From Ignavibacteriales bacterium (lineage in GTDB: Bacteria > Bacteroidota > Ignavibacteria > Ignavibacteriales > Ignavibacteriaceae), in the NCBI GenBank assembly GCA_016709765.1, contig JADJMD010000014.1, positions 310,001 through 374,000 of the forward strand: DNA of 64,000 nt, in the 5' to 3' direction. Below, piece after piece: positions 52,995-62,700 of this stretch. Under the pieces are notes generated by a model. It was not told the DNA's origin, ran no database searches, and saw nothing but the letters and a program-made list of their open reading frames with translations. A program made the translations under genes and the position numbers. Numbering within the stretch: the first letter of the stretch is position 1; each line of letters starts with the position of its first letter.

Positions 52995-55191
52995 AAATCT
53001 TTTCCTTCTGTTTGATCGGTAATGTAATAATAAATTCCGATCCATTATTAACGGCACTAGATAATTCTATTTTTCCGTTCAGCAAATCTATATAATTTTT
53101 TGTTATAGCTAAACCAAGTCCGGTTCCTTCAAAACTTCTTGAATAGCCTTCGCTGACCTGCCTAAATTCTTCAAAAATAATATCTACACTTTCTTGTGGA
53201 ATACCGATTCCTGTGTCTTTAACTTTAATTGTATAAGTTTCATTGTCTGATTGAAGTGAAACGTGTACACTACCGTAAAACGTAAACTTAATTGCATTGT
53301 GTATAAGATTGTTCATCATATCTCTAATTACACTGCTATCCGTTTGGGTAATTATTTCGGATTTAGATTCTGTAAAAAATAGGTTTAAACCTTTTGCGGC
53401 GGCATCAACTTGAAACAAGTTTACTGTTTCAGCAATTAAACTGTTAATATTAACTTCTGATATTTTTATCTCGTATTTATCTGCTTTTAATTTAGAAAGA
53501 CTTAATACTTTATTTAGTGTTTCAATTAATCTTTTTCCGCTTTTGTTTATCGTTGAAGCCATGTGCTTAACCTCTTCATTATAGTCACCAGATTCCATCA
53601 TTTCTGAATAACCTAAAACACCAAAGAGTGGAGTTCTAAGTTCGTGACTCATATTTGCAAAAAAAGCGGCCTGCGCCTTATTAGCTTTTTCTGCTCTTTC
53701 AATGGCTTCAATTAAGTCGTTTTCTGTTTTTTTGATTGCAGTTATATCAATACCGGAAAATAGTATTGCTCTTTTTCCGTTTAATGGATTTTTTGTAACA
53801 ATACTATTTATTAAAAGTTTGCGCTCTTCACCATTGCTTGTTAATAAACTAAAAGTATAATCTGCACAACTGTCATCAGTGCCAAGGATCAGAGCCCTAA
53901 ACCTTATATTACAAGCGTTTACATTAGCTTCATCATAACAAAAACTCATCCAGTTTTTACCAATTAATGTACCCTCTTCGTAACCAAGAATATCGTATCC
54001 CATTTTATTAATAAGTAAAATATCTGCGTTTTCATCAATTAAACAAATTACAGCACCAGCCATTTCTAAGTATAATTTTGCCTGATCGCGTTCAACTTGC
54101 ATAAGATTATTTGCATTTAGCAATTCTGCGGTACGAGCCTCAACCAGGTTTTCTAAATTTAGCTGAATTTCTTTTAATTCTTCTTCTGTTTCGGTTCTTA
54201 TTTCAATCTCAGTTTCAAGATGTTTTTTTTGGATAAAAAATCGTTCCATCATTCTTGATAAAGCACCAAACTCATTCTGTTTTCTTAACAGTGGTATTAA
54301 TTTTGTTTCATCTTCAGAAGATAAGCTTTGACTTAACACTGATAATGGTTTTACTATATAAATTAACAGTAGAGTAAAAATAGAACCAAAAAACAACAAT
54401 GATATTATTGCTATGACAGGAATGGAGCTTTGTGCTGATATCAAGTATTTTTCTGTTGCTTTGTCTATATGAAAAGATGTTATATAAGCAATTGTGTTTT
54501 GATTTATATCTTTGATGGGCAATTGTGTGTAAACACCAACATCGTATTTCATCAATTTTTCTTTAAACGATTCGATTGAATCAGTAAAAACGACTTTAAT
54601 GTTGGAGTTTGTTGTATGTGAGATTTCCTCGAGGAATTTATCTTTATAAATTTTGCCTGCTATGAACCAGCCTTTTGGTTCAGTCTCTCGTTTCAAATCC
54701 ATAGAAGGTTGAACAGGTGCGATTTGAATTTCAAAAATCTCACCATCTTTGCTGATAAAAAGATTTGAAAACCAATTTTTCTTAACAACGTTTTTCAAGT
54801 CTGATTTACTAATGAATAAACTAGATAATTTATTATTGTTTATAGCCTGATATCCATATCTCTGATTAAAATCTGAATCAAGAACCCAAACAAATGATAC
54901 ATCATAATTAATTGATGAAGCAACGATATTTCTACTGGCCCATATTTCATCAGGATACTTTACAAATTTTACCATTTCATCCCAATAAGTGTAATCAAAA
55001 CACCACTCACCCATGTTTTTGGTATAAGATTCAACTATCGTAGAAAGTAATTTAGTTTGTCTCTGTTTTGCCGAGCTTAACAGCATTTTGGTATTTTCGT
55101 TTGTATTGGAGTTCATAAAATACAGCGAAACCAATATGAAGATGGTCAATATCAAAAATATTAAAGCTATTTTATACTGGATTTTATTCAT
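52984..55191 (-). CDS. CHASE4-like sensor histidine kinase with PAS domain
   Basis: The 735-residue kinase has a first membrane segment (about 7-26), a periplasmic sensor with MGEWCFDYTYWDEMVKFV and later W-V-L-D-S-D segments, typical of CHASE4, and a second membrane segment (about 255-278). A HAMP-like coiled part, one PAS domain (LEMAGAVICLIDENADILLINKMGYDILGYEE), HisKA (FFANMSHELRTPLFGVLGYSEMM) and an ATPase domain (HNAIKFTFYG, DTGIGIP, GTGLGLAI) follow. It has no receiver of its own; the overlapping downstream gene supplies one. A sigma-28-like promoter lies upstream. Confidence 0.92.
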   Translation of the reverse strand: MNKIQYKIALIFLILTIFILVSLYFMNSNTNENTKMLLSSAKQRQTKLLSTIVESYTKNMGEWCFDYTYWDEMVKFVKYPDEIWASRNIVASSINYDVSFVWVLDSDFNQRYGYQAINNNKLSSLFISKSDLKNVVKKNWFSNLFISKDGEIFEIQIAPVQPSMDLKRETEPKGWFIAGKIYKDKFLEEISHTTNSNIKVVFTDSIESFKEKLMKYDVGVYTQLPIKDINQNTIAYITSFHIDKATEKYLISAQSSIPVIAIISLLFFGSIFTLLLIYIVKPLSVLSQSLSSEDETKLIPLLRKQNEFGALSRMMERFFIQKKHLETEIEIRTETEEELKEIQLNLENLVEARTAELLNANNLMQVERDQAKLYLEMAGAVICLIDENADILLINKMGYDILGYEEGTLIGKNWMSFCYDEANVNACNIRFRALILGTDDSCADYTFSLLTSNGEERKLLINSIVTKNPLNGKRAILFSGIDITAIKKTENDLIEAIERAEKANKAQAAFFANMSHELRTPLFGVLGYSEMMESGDYNEEVKHMASTINKSGKRLIETLNKVLSLSKLKADKYEIKISEVNINSLIAETVNLFQVDAAAKGLNLFFTESKSEIITQTDSSVIRDMMNNLIHNAIKFTFYGSVHVSLQSDNETYTIKVKDTGIGIPQESVDIIFEEFRQVSEGYSRSFEGTGLGLAITKNYIDLLNGKIELSSAVNNGSEFIITLPIKQKEKIYAN

Positions 55192-55283
55192 CTTTTATTA
55201 ACTTAATCTAAAATTAAAACATTGTTAAAAAGCACATGTTATTTAATCAATTCACTTTTTGTGCAAAATTAGTTCCAAGTTTA

Positions 55284-55310
55284 TTATCGTATGGTTTTGA
55301 TTTCACTTAA
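55284..55310 (-). promoter_or_regulatory. Candidate sigma-28 (FliA) promoter before the CHASE4 kinase
   Basis: The minus strand reads TTAA-N15-TACGATAA, with 6 of 8 matches in the -10 block and correct spacing. Transcription would start near 55277, about 85 bases before the ATG. It is one of three such elements in the window. Confidence 0.55.
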
Positions 55311-55426
55311 CGCCGAAAGTTGATTTTTGTGCAATTTCAAGCACTTAATATTGGTGTTATGCAAAGAAGTATTTATCAAAAAGTTAAATTTTATAATTGT
55401 GGTTGATGCTGACCATATCTATTTAT

Positions 55427-55529
55427 AAAAAAAGGGCTGCCGTGGCAAACCCTTTTATGTGTGTGTTAAAATTGTCCCCCAATTTTTTAATGTTATTAGA
55501 ATAAAGACAGCCTCCCCTTGGCAATCTTT
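55427..55529 (-). ncRNA. Triple-hairpin RNA element, copy A, ending in an intrinsic terminator
   Basis: On the minus strand, starting ten bases after the chemoreceptor stop, three hairpins follow each other. Hairpin 1 (55503-55529) has stem AAAGA..GCC/GGC..TCTTT with loop AAGGGGA. Hairpin 2 (55468-55486) has stem AAAATTG/CAATTTT with a GGGGA loop. Hairpin 3 (55430-55456) has stem AAAAGGG/CCCTTTT followed by a run of seven T, an intrinsic terminator. A second copy occurs at 59019-59118. It may be simply a compound terminator, or the 3' end of the mRNA may carry a regulatory, protein-binding RNA. Confidence 0.6.
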
Positions 55530-55538
55530 ATCTAATTT

Positions 55539-57626
55539 CTAAACGTGGATTAACTTTCCGTTTGTGCGCACTGCATATTTTTCTTCTTTACCTTCCAACT
55601 TAAACTGTGCAATTAATTCTTGCAAGTTTAATGTAAGTCTGTTTAAGTCCTCAGAAGCGTGTGCTATTTGCTGTATGCCGCTAGCACTTTCTTGAGTTAC
55701 ACTATTTATTGATTCAATATTTTTACTAATCTGCTCTGAAGCACTTGATTGTTCTTCGCTGGCTGCAGCTACCTGGGTTACAACATCAGCAACCTTATTG
55801 TTAACCTCCCTTATTTCATTCAGCACTATACCAACTTCTTCGGTAACTTTCATTCCGATCTCAACAGAATTTTTTGCTTCCATCATAGATTTATCAGCTT
55901 CTTTTGCTTCAACCTGTATCATCTTTATCATATCAGCAATTTCTTTAGTTGCTTTTGAAGTGCGCTCCGCAAGTTTACGAACTTCATCTGCTACAACGGC
56001 AAAACCTCTTCCCTGTTCACCAGCACGAGCTGCTTCGATAGCAGCATTTAATGCAAGCAAATTTGTTTGATCTGCTATATCATTAATAACCTGTGTTATC
56101 TCGCCTATTTGGTCAGTCTTTTGTGCTAATGATGAAATAATGTCACCAGCTTTTTGTGCTGACACAACAATATCATTTATTCCCTTTTTTGTTTCTTCAA
56201 CTTTTAATGTTCCTTTTTTTGCAGTATCGTTAGCAAATTTTGAACTCTCTGCTGCGATAGATGCATTTTTAGAAGTTTCAAAAATTGTCTTTGTCATTTC
56301 TTCCACCGCACTTGCAACTTCACCAGCTTGTGCAGATTGCTCCTGCGCCCCTGCTGCCATTTCTTCCGTAGATGAAGAAATTTGATTTGCCGCACTTGCC
56401 GTTGCCTGGATAGCCTCAGAAACTTTTCTTAACGCATTACTAAGTGAGTTTGCAACTGTATTAATTTTATCTTTTATTATTTGATAGTCGCCCTTGCAAT
56501 CAGCATCCATTCTTGCTGTCATATCTCCTTGCGCTAAAATATTTAAAACTTTAATTGTTTCATTAAATGGACTATTGATTGCATCTAATGTGTTATTGAA
56601 ACCCGCAACAACTTTTCTATACTCACCGCCATGTTTATTTTCATCAGCACGTTCACTCAATCTTCCACTAACTGCAGCTTCTGATAATGAATTTACATCT
56701 GTAACTAGATTATTAACGTTTGATACAACCTTTTTTAAACTTAATGAAAGCACATCTTTAACAGATTTAGGAATTATATTAATATTTAGATCTCCTTCAG
56801 AAATTTTTTCAGCATTTAAAGCAGATTCTTTAATATTTTCAATCATAACTGAAAAGGAATGATTAAGTTCACCAATTTCATCCGTTGAATTTGTTGTTAA
56901 ATCAATATCAACTTCACCTAATGAAACTCGGTTTGCTGCATCTTTTAATACAAGCAGAGGTTTAACAATATTTTTTGCAAAAAAGTAACCAACCAATAAA
57001 ATGATCGGTAAAAGAATAGCGAGTGCAATTAATATTTTAGTTTTAAATCCTGCTATTTGATCATTCACATCATCTACATAAATACCACTTCCAATTATCC
57101 AATTCCATTTTTTATCTATTTGGACGTATGAAACTTTAGGCTGTGGTTCAGTACGGCCAGGTTTTTCCCACATATAATCAACATATCCGGAACCATCTTT
57201 TTTACATACATTTACCATCTCAACAAATAAATGCAAGCCGTTTGGATCTTTAAGATCAGAAAGATCTTTTCCATCCAATGCCGGTTTTATAGGATGCATT
57301 ATCATCTTTGGTTGTGTATCATTAATCCAGAAGTAATCGTCTTTATTGTATCTAATTTCTTTTATTTCAGTTAATGCTTTCTGCTGTGCTTCTTGTTTTG
57401 ATAGATTGCCAGATGATTCTAATTGTTGATACTTTGCAATTAAACCGGCAGCAACCTGTACAGTTTGTTTAGTCGCGATTCTTTTCTCATTAAATAAACT
57501 ATTTTCAAATGAAGGAAGAATGTAAAAAAACAAGAATAGAAGTAGTGTAGTAATTGTAAATCCTAACAAACCGATCAGTTTATAAAACAATCCCCAATCA
57601 CGAAATCTTTTTATTTTCATATTCAT
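55539..57626 (-). CDS. Methyl-accepting chemotaxis protein with single Cache sensor
   Basis: The 695-residue chemoreceptor has a first membrane segment (about 13-33) and an sCache_2-type periplasmic sensor (about 40-190; KDDYFWINDTQPKMIMHPIKPALDGKDLSD and WNWIIGSGIYVDDV). A second membrane segment (about 193-214), HAMP and further HAMP-like repeats, and the signalling domain with DDIADQTNLLALNAAIEAARAGEQGRGFAVVADEVRKLAERT follow. It lies 16 bases after a porin gene and shares its transcript. The last about 70 residues (to KYAVRTNGKLIHV) recur in the chimeric remnant at 59128. Confidence 0.95.
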   Translation of the reverse strand: MNMKIKRFRDWGLFYKLIGLLGFTITTLLLFLFFYILPSFENSLFNEKRIATKQTVQVAAGLIAKYQQLESSGNLSKQEAQQKALTEIKEIRYNKDDYFWINDTQPKMIMHPIKPALDGKDLSDLKDPNGLHLFVEMVNVCKKDGSGYVDYMWEKPGRTEPQPKVSYVQIDKKWNWIIGSGIYVDDVNDQIAGFKTKILIALAILLPIILLVGYFFAKNIVKPLLVLKDAANRVSLGEVDIDLTTNSTDEIGELNHSFSVMIENIKESALNAEKISEGDLNINIIPKSVKDVLSLSLKKVVSNVNNLVTDVNSLSEAAVSGRLSERADENKHGGEYRKVVAGFNNTLDAINSPFNETIKVLNILAQGDMTARMDADCKGDYQIIKDKINTVANSLSNALRKVSEAIQATASAANQISSSTEEMAAGAQEQSAQAGEVASAVEEMTKTIFETSKNASIAAESSKFANDTAKKGTLKVEETKKGINDIVVSAQKAGDIISSLAQKTDQIGEITQVINDIADQTNLLALNAAIEAARAGEQGRGFAVVADEVRKLAERTSKATKEIADMIKMIQVEAKEADKSMMEAKNSVEIGMKVTEEVGIVLNEIREVNNKVADVVTQVAAASEEQSSASEQISKNIESINSVTQESASGIQQIAHASEDLNRLTLNLQELIAQFKLEGKEEKYAVRTNGKLIHV

Positions 57627-57642
57627 AATGATCTAATCCTAA

Positions 57643-58857
57643 TTAAAAGAAATAATAAGTTGCAAATAATCCCCTTACATTTGTCTGTGATTTAGTATTG
57701 GAAACTTTTAGATTGTTATCAACTTGGCCATAAGCAGCTTGTGTTACGTCTAGTTCAAAAGCAAAACGTACTTTACTAAAATTAATAACCACTCTCGGTG
57801 ATACCCTTAAAATTGCATCAATGTTTGATATTCTAGCATAAACACTTCCCGTAACCGGGTCTTCTGAACCAAGATTTTTTGTAAACCCTGCAAACAAACC
57901 AAATTGAGTTTCTTTACCGTACGAAACATCTACCCATGCGGCAACTACTTTGGATTGCGTGTAGTTCTCAATTCCTGTTGAAGTATCAACTGCGGTAACT
58001 GCATATCCACCAAGCATTAAAAGATCTGTTAAATTTTGTCCGTAAGTTCCTTCTGCTATAAAAGTAAACTGATCTTGTACAAATTTTGCATACAAGATTG
58101 CCGCATAGCTTGAAACGGTTTCATCGGTTTTTATGTTTTTAGCTGTTACAATTCTTGGAGTTAAGGTTTTATAATCTACACCTGCACCTGTTAAAAAATT
58201 CTCAGATTTATATTGAAGCTGAAGATGTGCAGATGGAATAACTGAGTTTCTTAAATAAGTCGAACTAAATCCTGCCGGACCATTGCTTGTAAAATCTCTT
58301 TGAGTGAGTAGTACTGCAATTAAATTTACATTACCAAACTTTTGAGTTAATCTAATCTGCGGATTTCTAGAAAAAGGTTGGAATGGTGATCCTGTGTTGA
58401 ATGAGACTACTTGCGGAAAAGCTTCAGTAACAAACATTGGATGCCAGGTTTGACCAAGTAATAAAGATGTTTTTTCCCAGTTTAATGTTACAAAAGCATG
58501 GCGCAATCTAAATCCGTTTACATCCGCATCTGATGTTCCAAAAAATTCACCTTCTAACATTCCACCTGATTTAGCGCCAAGTACTTCTGGTCCTGTAAAC
58601 TTAGCTGTTACTCTGGATTGAATTGATAATGCATTAAAACTTGAATGTGCATTTATATCTTCAGCATTCGCATCAAGAGATTCATTTAGTGGATAGAGTA
58701 GAAAGTGTCCTTCTCTAAATGTTGCAACTTGCCTGGAATCAAAAAAGAAATCGCTTTTTACAAAACCAGATATTTTTACATCAGAACTATTTTCATTTGA
58801 ATTTTGAGATATACCTGTCGCACAAATGAAAATCCAAAGTAATAAATACTTTTTCAT
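57643..58857 (-). CDS. Outer-membrane porin-like beta-barrel protein
   Basis: The 404-residue product has a signal peptide (MKKYLLLWIFICATGISQ) and alternating beta-strand sequence ending in aromatic residues (GLFATYYFF), typical of an outer-membrane barrel. Segments such as MLEGEFFGTSDADVNGFRLRHAFVTLNWEKTSLLLGQTWHPMF resemble DcaP-like or general porins. Substrate cannot be told. It starts the operon that continues with the Cache chemoreceptor, so the two may deal with the same small molecule; that is inference. Confidence 0.85.
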   Translation of the reverse strand: MKKYLLLWIFICATGISQNSNENSSDVKISGFVKSDFFFDSRQVATFREGHFLLYPLNESLDANAEDINAHSSFNALSIQSRVTAKFTGPEVLGAKSGGMLEGEFFGTSDADVNGFRLRHAFVTLNWEKTSLLLGQTWHPMFVTEAFPQVVSFNTGSPFQPFSRNPQIRLTQKFGNVNLIAVLLTQRDFTSNGPAGFSSTYLRNSVIPSAHLQLQYKSENFLTGAGVDYKTLTPRIVTAKNIKTDETVSSYAAILYAKFVQDQFTFIAEGTYGQNLTDLLMLGGYAVTAVDTSTGIENYTQSKVVAAWVDVSYGKETQFGLFAGFTKNLGSEDPVTGSVYARISNIDAILRVSPRVVINFSKVRFAFELDVTQAAYGQVDNNLKVSNTKSQTNVRGLFATYYFF

Positions 58858-58904
58858 TTATAACCTTTCATTGAATTAAGAGAACGATTTACGCCAGACG
58901 AGTA

Positions 58905-58930
58905 TTAACGGCTTGTGGAAAACTCATTAA
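58905..58930 (-). promoter_or_regulatory. Candidate sigma-28 (FliA) promoter before the porin-chemoreceptor operon
   Basis: The minus strand reads TTAA-N14-GCCGTTAA, with 7 of 8 matches to the FliA -10 block GCCGATAA and a near-consensus -35, though the spacer is one base short. Transcription would start near 58897, about 40 bases before the porin ATG. Confidence 0.55.
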
Positions 58931-58949
58931 TGGCTAACTTTTGCTACTT

Positions 58950-58980
58950 AACAAATAATCGAAGATAATTGTTATTTGTT
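58950..58980. repeat. Dyad AACAAATAA/TTATTTGTT upstream of the porin promoter
   Basis: A perfect nine-base inverted repeat with a 13-base spacer lies about 20 bases upstream of the -35 block of the porin promoter. The position would suit an operator. It could also be a chance event in A+T-rich DNA. Confidence 0.35.
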
Positions 58981-59018
58981 TATAGTGGATGGAATGATTT
59001 TTTTTTAATAATTGTCCT

Positions 59019-59118
59019 AAAAAAGGGCCGCCTTAGCAAACCCTTTTAGTGTGTGTAAAAATTGTCCCCCAATTTTTTTTATTTTTATTATAAAGGGAGC
59101 CTCCCCTTGGCTACCTTT
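59019..59118 (-). ncRNA. Triple-hairpin RNA element, copy B
   Basis: The second copy follows the chimeric chemoreceptor remnant by ten bases. Its hairpins are at 59092-59118 (loop AAGGGGA identical to copy A), 59058-59076 (identical stem and loop) and 59021-59047 followed by six T on the minus strand. One base pair of the first stem changes from A-T in copy A (55507:55525) to G-C here (59096:59114), a compensatory change that supports the stem. Confidence 0.6.
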
Positions 59119-59127
59119 ATTAAATTA

Positions 59128-59672
59128 TTAAATGTGAATCAATTTTCCGTTTGTACGTACTGCATATTTTTCTTCCAACTTAAATTGTGCAATTAACTCT
59201 TGCAGATTTAATGTTAACCTGTTCAAGTCCTCTGATGCGTGCGCTATTTGTTGTATACCGCCTGCCGTTTCCTGAGTTACCTGATTAATTAATTCGATAT
59301 TTTTTCCAATCTGCTCAGAAGCACTTGATTGTTCTTCGCTTGCAGCGGCAACTAACAAAATAGGATAAACGAAAAGCGCTCTATCGTGGATTCCATTTTC
59401 AGTTATTATAACTGAAAGCAAAAAGCCTAATGCACTGTAAAATAAAACATTTATTGAGAAAGTTATTATGCTATTTTTAGGCAGATATATTGAAAACAAA
59501 ATAGATACAATGAAAGAGTATAACCGGTAGTTCTCAAGTGTAAACCCAAATAATAAGTTATTGATTAGAGAAAGAATACCAAGAATAAAGATTGCAAATG
59601 ATATAGTCCCGAGCAGAATTATTCTTCTGCTGGTATACTGATCAGCAGGTAATGGAGAAAGAATGATCTTTT
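59128..59672 (-). pseudogene. Chimeric remnant: membrane-sensor fragment joined to a chemoreceptor tail
   Basis: Read on the minus strand from about 59672, after an in-frame stop, a hydrophobic stretch with about four membrane segments (from LPADQYTSRRIILLGTISFA to DRALFVYPILLV) passes directly into a chemoreceptor C-terminus. That part runs AAASEEQSSASEQIGKNIELINQVTQETAGGIQQIAHASEDLNRLTLNLQELIAQFKL, and its last residues, KYAVRTNGKLIHI, match those of the chemoreceptor ending at 55539. No normal start is seen; the only common start codon is a TTG at 59499 inside the membrane part. The signalling hairpin tip is absent, so it cannot work as a receptor. It is best taken as a recombination product. 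Confidence 0.7.
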
Positions 59673-59706
59673 ATTGTGCTAAAAATTTCTTGCATTGATA
59701 TCTTTT

Positions 59707-62700
59707 TCAAACAATTATTTCATTCAGAAGTTTTTTCAGTTCATTTGATGAAAATGGTTTTGAGATATAATGTGTAAATCCTTTAGCTAAAAATTCTTTT
59801 TTATCCGTTTCTGAGGCATATGCTGTTACTGCTATAAAAGGTTTATTCTTATATTCTGATCGCTGTCGGATTTTCTGCATAAGTTCAACACCATCCATTC
59901 CTTTACCTAAATTAATATCAAGCATCAGGATATCGTAAATGTTTTTTTCTGCAAATTCGATAGCTAAAGCTGCATTAACCGCGGTATCAATCTGGCCTTC
60001 TGATTTTAGCACAATATTAACATATTGAAGTGAAACTAAATCATCTTCAACGTAAAGGATCTTTGGTTTGTTCTTAGAACGATGGACTTTTATTTGAGAT
60101 TTTGATTCCGTAGATTTCTCTAAAATTAATTCAGTTTCATTTTCAACTTTGTTAATAGGAATTGTTATCGTAAAGGTAGTGCCAATACCCTCTTCACTTT
60201 CAAGATAAATCTCGCCGCCAAGAGTTTTAATATATTTTTTAGATATTGTCAGACCAAGTCCTGTGCCTTCAAACGAGCGACTAAAACCTTCACTTGCCTG
60301 ACGAAATTCGTGCCACACAATATCCTGCTTTTCTTTAGGTATACCGATCCCAGTATCTTTTACTTTAATAATCAAATGCTTGCTATCAGACTCAGTCGAC
60401 ACATCAATACTCAAAGTAATTGAGCCATTTTCAGTAAACTTAATTGCATTGCTAACAAGATTATTTAAAACGTCTTCCAATATTTTTGGATCGGTATTTA
60501 CAATGATCGATTGAGCACTACAAATTGCATTAATGGTTGTACTTTTTAGCTGGGCAGAAGTTGAATATAGAACAATGATACCACTTATCAGTTTACAGAT
60601 ATCAAAATTCTGAGTTTTTATTTCAAGATTATCAAACTCTATTCTTGTAACATTTAAAATTTTATTTAAGGTATCAGTTAATCTTTTGGATGATCTAAGA
60701 ATTTGATGAGCCATTTCTTTTTCTTCAGGATTTTGAAGTGATTCAGAAAGTAATTCAGAATATCCTAAAATTCCTACAAATGGAGTGCGCAGTTCATGGC
60801 TCATATTTGCAAAGAAGTACGATTTTATTTTATTCATCTCCTCTGCTTTTTGTTTAGCCTCAATCAGATCAGATAGTAATTTTTTACGTTCAGTAATATC
60901 TTCTTTAACTGCTAGATAATTTAAAATCTTACCTTCCTCATTAATAATTGGGCTTATAAATGCGTGCTCCCAGTAAACCTCACCATTTTTCTTTTTATTT
61001 AAAAATTCTCCTCGCCATTCACGGCCTGAATTGATTGTCTTCCATAAAGTTTTATATTGTTCATCTGATGTGTGCCCTGATTTCAATATTTTGGGGTTTA
61101 CACCTCTAACCTCATCAAAAGTGTAGCCGGTAATTTCAGTAAACTTAGGATTAACGTATTCAATACTGCCTTTTGTATCAGTAATTAAGATTATAGCTGG
61201 ACTTTGTTCGACTGCACGCGAAAGTTTCCTCACTTCAAGTTCAGCCATTTTTCTTTCTGTTACATCAACTACTTGAGAAATAAAGAACTGTGGCTTATTG
61301 TTTGCATCTCTGACTAAAGATATTGAAATGTATCCCCAAATAACTTTGTTTTCTTTAGTAATATAACGTTTTTCAAATGATAAATTCTTTATTTTATCAT
61401 CAAGCAGTTGATCCCTAATAAAATTACTTTGTCTAATATCATCTGGATGAGTAATATCCTTAAAAGTTAATTTTTTAATTTCATTCTCAGAATATTTGAC
61501 CATATTTAAAAACGCATTATTTGCTTTCTGAAATTTGCCATCACGTCCCAGGATTGTTATTCCAGCAGCAGAATAGTCAAAAGCATGTCTGAATTTTTCT
61601 TCGCTTTCTTTTAGATAATCTTCAGCTATTTTTCGGTCGGTTATATTGTGTTGCACGGTAAAAAGTAAAACCGGCTGCTCTGGAATCTTCAAGTATACCA
61701 TAGCCGAGTCAGAATATATAACCTTGTTGTTCCAGAATTTTAAACGATATTCTTTTCTGCCAGCAGAAGATTTTAATCTAAAATTTTCTAGATATTTAAT
61801 TCTGGCATTTTCTCTATCCTCTTCCGGGAATACAACTGTAAAATTATATCCTTCAAGTTCTTCGCGTTTTTTGTTTACCAGATTACAATAAGCATTATTT
61901 ACAAACAAGACTTTTCCTCTTTCATCGGTAATCCTCATCGCATCAAGAGCATTTTCCCAGATATATTTAAATCTTTGTTCTGAATTAAATAAAACGTTTT
62001 GAGCAATTTTTCTATCAGTAATATCCTGGATAGTTCCAAACATTTTAACCGGATTATCGTTTAAATCCAACTCAAGATTTCCTAAACCATAAACCCATAA
62101 AACCTTTTTATCAGATTGCCTTACAATCCGATATTCTTTCTTAAAGCTATTCTTAGACTTAATAACATACTCACTAAAATATTGGATTATATTTGTACGA
62201 TCATCAGGAAAAACCAGTCCGATCCAGCCTTGATAATCGTGCGGATAGTTCCCATCTATTCCAAATAATTCATCAAGCGCCTGAGAAGCATTCCACAAAC
62301 CTGATTGAATATCAAAATCATAATGACCCAGTTTAGCAACCCTTTGGGATTCTCTTAACTTTGCTTCACTTTCTTGAAGCTTATTTTCATATTTGATTCT
62401 TTCTGTAACATCCCTGGCAATAATTACAACGCCTTTAACAAACTTATTGGATAACAAGTTTACGCCTATGGATTCTAGGTAAATATAATTGCCTGATTTC
62501 TGCCGCGTTCTGAAAAGAGTTGGCTTGCCCGTATTAATTAATTTAATAACCTTCTTAAACTCCCCTGTCATCTTGGGAACATCATCGGGATGAATAAAAT
62601 CAAACGCTGATTTACCAAGCAATTCATTTTCACTATATCCAAGTATTTCTAACGAAGATGGACTTATGAAGGACATTCTTCCCTTTACATCCGCAATAAA

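Larger units (their letters stand above)
55192..55538. other. Intergenic region with sigma-28-like promoter and triple-hairpin element
   Basis: The 347-base gap follows the porin-chemoreceptor operon. Next to the chemoreceptor stop it holds a three-hairpin element (55427-55529), and nearer the kinase gene a sigma-28-like promoter (55284-55310). No additional open frame of note is seen. Confidence 0.7.
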
